Below, piece after piece: positions 5,848-7,082 of a DNA stretch of 7,082 nucleotides. This stretch comes from JAGXLC01 sp046545795 (GTDB lineage: Bacteria > Bacteroidota > Bacteroidia > Bacteroidales > UBA12077). A program made the translations under genes and the position numbers. The notes under the pieces are model-generated. The model ran no database searches. It was not told the DNA's origin and worked only from the letters and a program-made list of their open reading frames with translations. Within the stretch, counting starts at the first letter, position 1. Each line of letters opens with the position of its first letter. Location of the stretch: contig JBKGZD010000136.1 in assembly GCA_046545795.1 (NCBI GenBank), positions 1 through 7,082 of the forward strand, in the 5' to 3' direction.

Positions 5848-5915
5848 TAGTAAAGTATAGTTGTATCCGGGTTCCTTAATTCCGGATTGATGTAATATTT
5901 GTTATTTTTATCGAT

Positions 5916-5963
5916 ATTCTAATGCTCCTCCGTCATTTATGGGAGGAGCATTAGAATTTTTTT
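5916..5963 (+). terminator. Intrinsic terminator of the decarboxylase operon
   Basis: A perfect 16-bp inverted repeat (5916-5931 with 5942-5957) encloses a 10-nt loop. The inner half is GC-rich (GCTCCTCC / GGAGGAGC) and the right arm runs into seven T residues (5957-5963). This is a textbook rho-independent terminator for plus-strand transcripts and separates the operon from the PorP-type gene. On the minus strand, the AT-rich base of the stem is followed by only a mixed AT tract, so it is mainly one-directional. Confidence 0.92.
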
Positions 5964-6004
5964 ATGTGTTTTTGTTGCGGGGATTTTACCTTATGTGAGA
6001 AATT

Positions 6005-6036
6005 TTGATTCTTTTATAACAATTTTTATATCTTTA
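6005..6036 (+). promoter_or_regulatory. Possible Bacteroidota-type promoter for the PorP/SprF gene
   Basis: TTG (6005-6007), a 21-nt spacer and TATCTTTA (6029-6036) match the TTG/TAnnTTTG pattern at all but the last base of the -7 box. Transcription would start about 6041-6043, some 40 nt before the ATG at 6085. The spacer equals that of the decarboxylase operon promoter. TACATTTTG at 6040-6048 is an alternative -7 box but lacks a well-placed TTG. Confidence 0.35.
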
Positions 6037-6084
6037 ACGTACATTTTGATAAATTGACTTATTTTATTGATAAGTAAACAGGGT

Positions 6085-7068
6085 ATGTACACGAAAAAAA
6101 TTTTAACGGGAATTGTTATGCTTTTCCTGAGTATAGAGATGGTTGGACAAGATCCCCATTTCACTCAATTTTACGCTTCCCCATTGTATTTATCTCCCTC
6201 ATTTGCAGGAAGCACAAAAGGAAAAAGGATTAGTCTCAACTACAGGGATCAATGGCCTTCTTTACCTAAATCATTTGTTACTTATGCAGTTTCATATGAT
6301 CATTTTATCCATTCGATCAATAGTGGGATAGGAGTGCAGGTATTGAGTGAACAGGCTGGAGCCGGAAGGTTATCAACTACAAACCTGGGATTGATGTATG
6401 CTTATCATATTCAGTTAGACAATGATTGGAGAATACTTCCCGGTATTGGATTCTATTATACGCAGCAGCAACTTCAATACCACAGGTTGGTTTTTGGCAA
6501 TGAATTGATTGATGAAAATCCAACAAACACCGAACCCAAACCCCAGGAATTTATTTGGGATGTTGATGCATCCGCCTCGGCTATATTATTATCTGATAAA
6601 TATTGGTTGGGGCTTACTGTGGATCATTTATTGAGGCCTAATAATTCATTATCCGGAGAAGAGGTGTATATTCCTGTTAAATATTCAGTATTCGGTGGTT
6701 CGAGGATACCTATAGGGAAAAAATATCAACGGAGATCCTTTGAAAGTATTTTCCCCGCATTTCATTTTAAAACACAGGGGAATTATAGCCAGTTAAGTCT
6801 GGGGATATACTGGAACAAACAACCTTTTATGGTAGGAGTATGGTATAGAGGAATTCCTGTTTTAAAGCCATATCCTACAAGTGATGCGGTATCTTTTTTA
6901 CTGGGATATTCTATTGATAATTTTTCAGTCGGATACAGTTATGATATGACGATTTCAGAATTAGCAGGACAGTCTAGAGGAGCACATGAAATATCCCTCG
7001 TTTTTTCATTTGGTGAATATCTTACCCCACAGGAGAGATGGCACATTGATCCATGTCCGGGTTTTTAG
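6085..7068 (+). CDS. PorP/SprF family type IX secretion-associated outer-membrane protein
   Basis: This 327-residue protein belongs to the PorP/SprF family, predicted outer-membrane beta-barrels that help type IX secretion or anchor secreted gliding adhesins. Residues 1-22 form a signal peptide (KK, then a hydrophobic core, ending MVGQ). The mature part begins with the family hallmark QDPHFTQFYASPLYLSPSFAG (22-42), followed by RISLNYRDQWPSLP (48-61), then alternating barrel strands, and finishes with GAHEISLVFSFGE (299-311) and a short tail ending CPGF, as is typical. I chose the ATG at 6085 because it gives a compact signal peptide; the in-frame TTG at 6067 would add six residues without a benefit. 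Length is normal (about 300-340). It sits alone after a strong terminator and is a separate transcription unit from the decarboxylase genes. In many genomes such genes follow a very large secreted protein gene; none is upstream here, and the window ends 14 nt downstream. Confidence 0.9.
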   Translation: MYTKKILTGIVMLFLSIEMVGQDPHFTQFYASPLYLSPSFAGSTKGKRISLNYRDQWPSLPKSFVTYAVSYDHFIHSINSGIGVQVLSEQAGAGRLSTTNLGLMYAYHIQLDNDWRILPGIGFYYTQQQLQYHRLVFGNELIDENPTNTEPKPQEFIWDVDASASAILLSDKYWLGLTVDHLLRPNNSLSGEEVYIPVKYSVFGGSRIPIGKKYQRRSFESIFPAFHFKTQGNYSQLSLGIYWNKQPFMVGVWYRGIPVLKPYPTSDAVSFLLGYSIDNFSVGYSYDMTISELAGQSRGAHEISLVFSFGEYLTPQERWHIDPCPGF

Positions 7069-7082
7069 TTCTCTCATATACA

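Larger units (their letters stand above)
5848..6084. other. Intergenic region after the decarboxylase operon (237 nt)
   Basis: It contains the operon terminator (5916-5963) and a probable promoter (6005-6036) for the following PorP-type gene, both listed separately. A 6-bp inverted repeat (ATCCGG 5865-5870, CCGGAT 5882-5887) lies just after the beta-subunit stop without a T-run. No coding frame with recognisable features is seen. Confidence 0.7.

Noticed and set aside
5865..5887. ATCCGG/CCGGAT inverted repeat as a first terminator
   Set aside because: The stem has only 6 bp with an 11-nt loop and no T-run; the strong terminator lies about 30 nt further on.
6057..6075. ACTTAT/ATAAGT inverted repeat just before the PorP-type start
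   Set aside because: A 6-bp, nearly all-AT stem is expected by chance in such AT-rich sequence.
1..7082. CRISPR array, toxin-antitoxin pair, defence system, phage or transposon genes
   Set aside because: No regular repeats, transposase, integrase or defence-type motifs were seen; the genes are core metabolism and envelope functions with similar base composition.

Overview
The window looks like AT-rich chromosomal DNA from a Bacteroidota bacterium, probably an anaerobic or facultative member near Bacteroidales/Marinilabiliales. The evidence is a PorP/SprF-family outer-membrane protein, promoter-like boxes of the Bacteroidota type (TTG, about 19-21 nt, TAnnTTTG), mostly missing Shine-Dalgarno sequences, and a methylmalonyl-CoA decarboxylase gene order typical of the phylum. 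The taxonomy is inferred from protein style and cannot be fixed to a genus by eye.

Layout. Positions 1-134 hold the 3' end of a Sir2-type deacylase gene, whose stop overlaps (ATGA) the start of a small S4-domain RNA-binding protein gene (131-346). Facing it, only 7 nt away, is a minus-strand gene (354-1109) for a protein with a ubiquitin-like domain, a Mut7-C PIN-like RNase domain and a zinc ribbon. A 323-nt divergent intergenic region (1110-1432) follows, with promoter candidates on both strands and a cluster of TTAGG/CCTAA half-sites.

The core of the window is a five-gene plus-strand operon (1433-5847): methylmalonyl-CoA epimerase, the carboxyltransferase (alpha) subunit, an OadG-type gamma subunit, a biotin carrier protein and an OadB-type sodium-pump beta subunit. 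A strong intrinsic terminator (5916-5963) closes it. Together these genes encode the end of the succinate-propionate pathway. The epimerase converts (R)- to (S)-methylmalonyl-CoA. The alpha subunit moves the carboxyl group to biotin on the carrier, leaving propionyl-CoA. The membrane beta/gamma subunits release CO2 and export Na+. No biotin carboxylase gene is present in the cluster, which favours a Na+-pumping decarboxylase over an ATP-dependent carboxylase.

After the terminator comes a separate gene (6085-7068) for a PorP/SprF-family outer-membrane protein linked to type IX secretion.

The least ordinary item is the beta subunit. Its N-terminus carries about 140 extra residues: a signal peptide and a small beta-rich, lipocalin-like domain that would sit in the periplasm, attached directly to an otherwise normal sodium pump. 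I found no CRISPR array, tRNA, rRNA, insertion sequence or phage-like gene. Apart from that fusion and some regulatory details, this is ordinary core metabolism rather than a new system.
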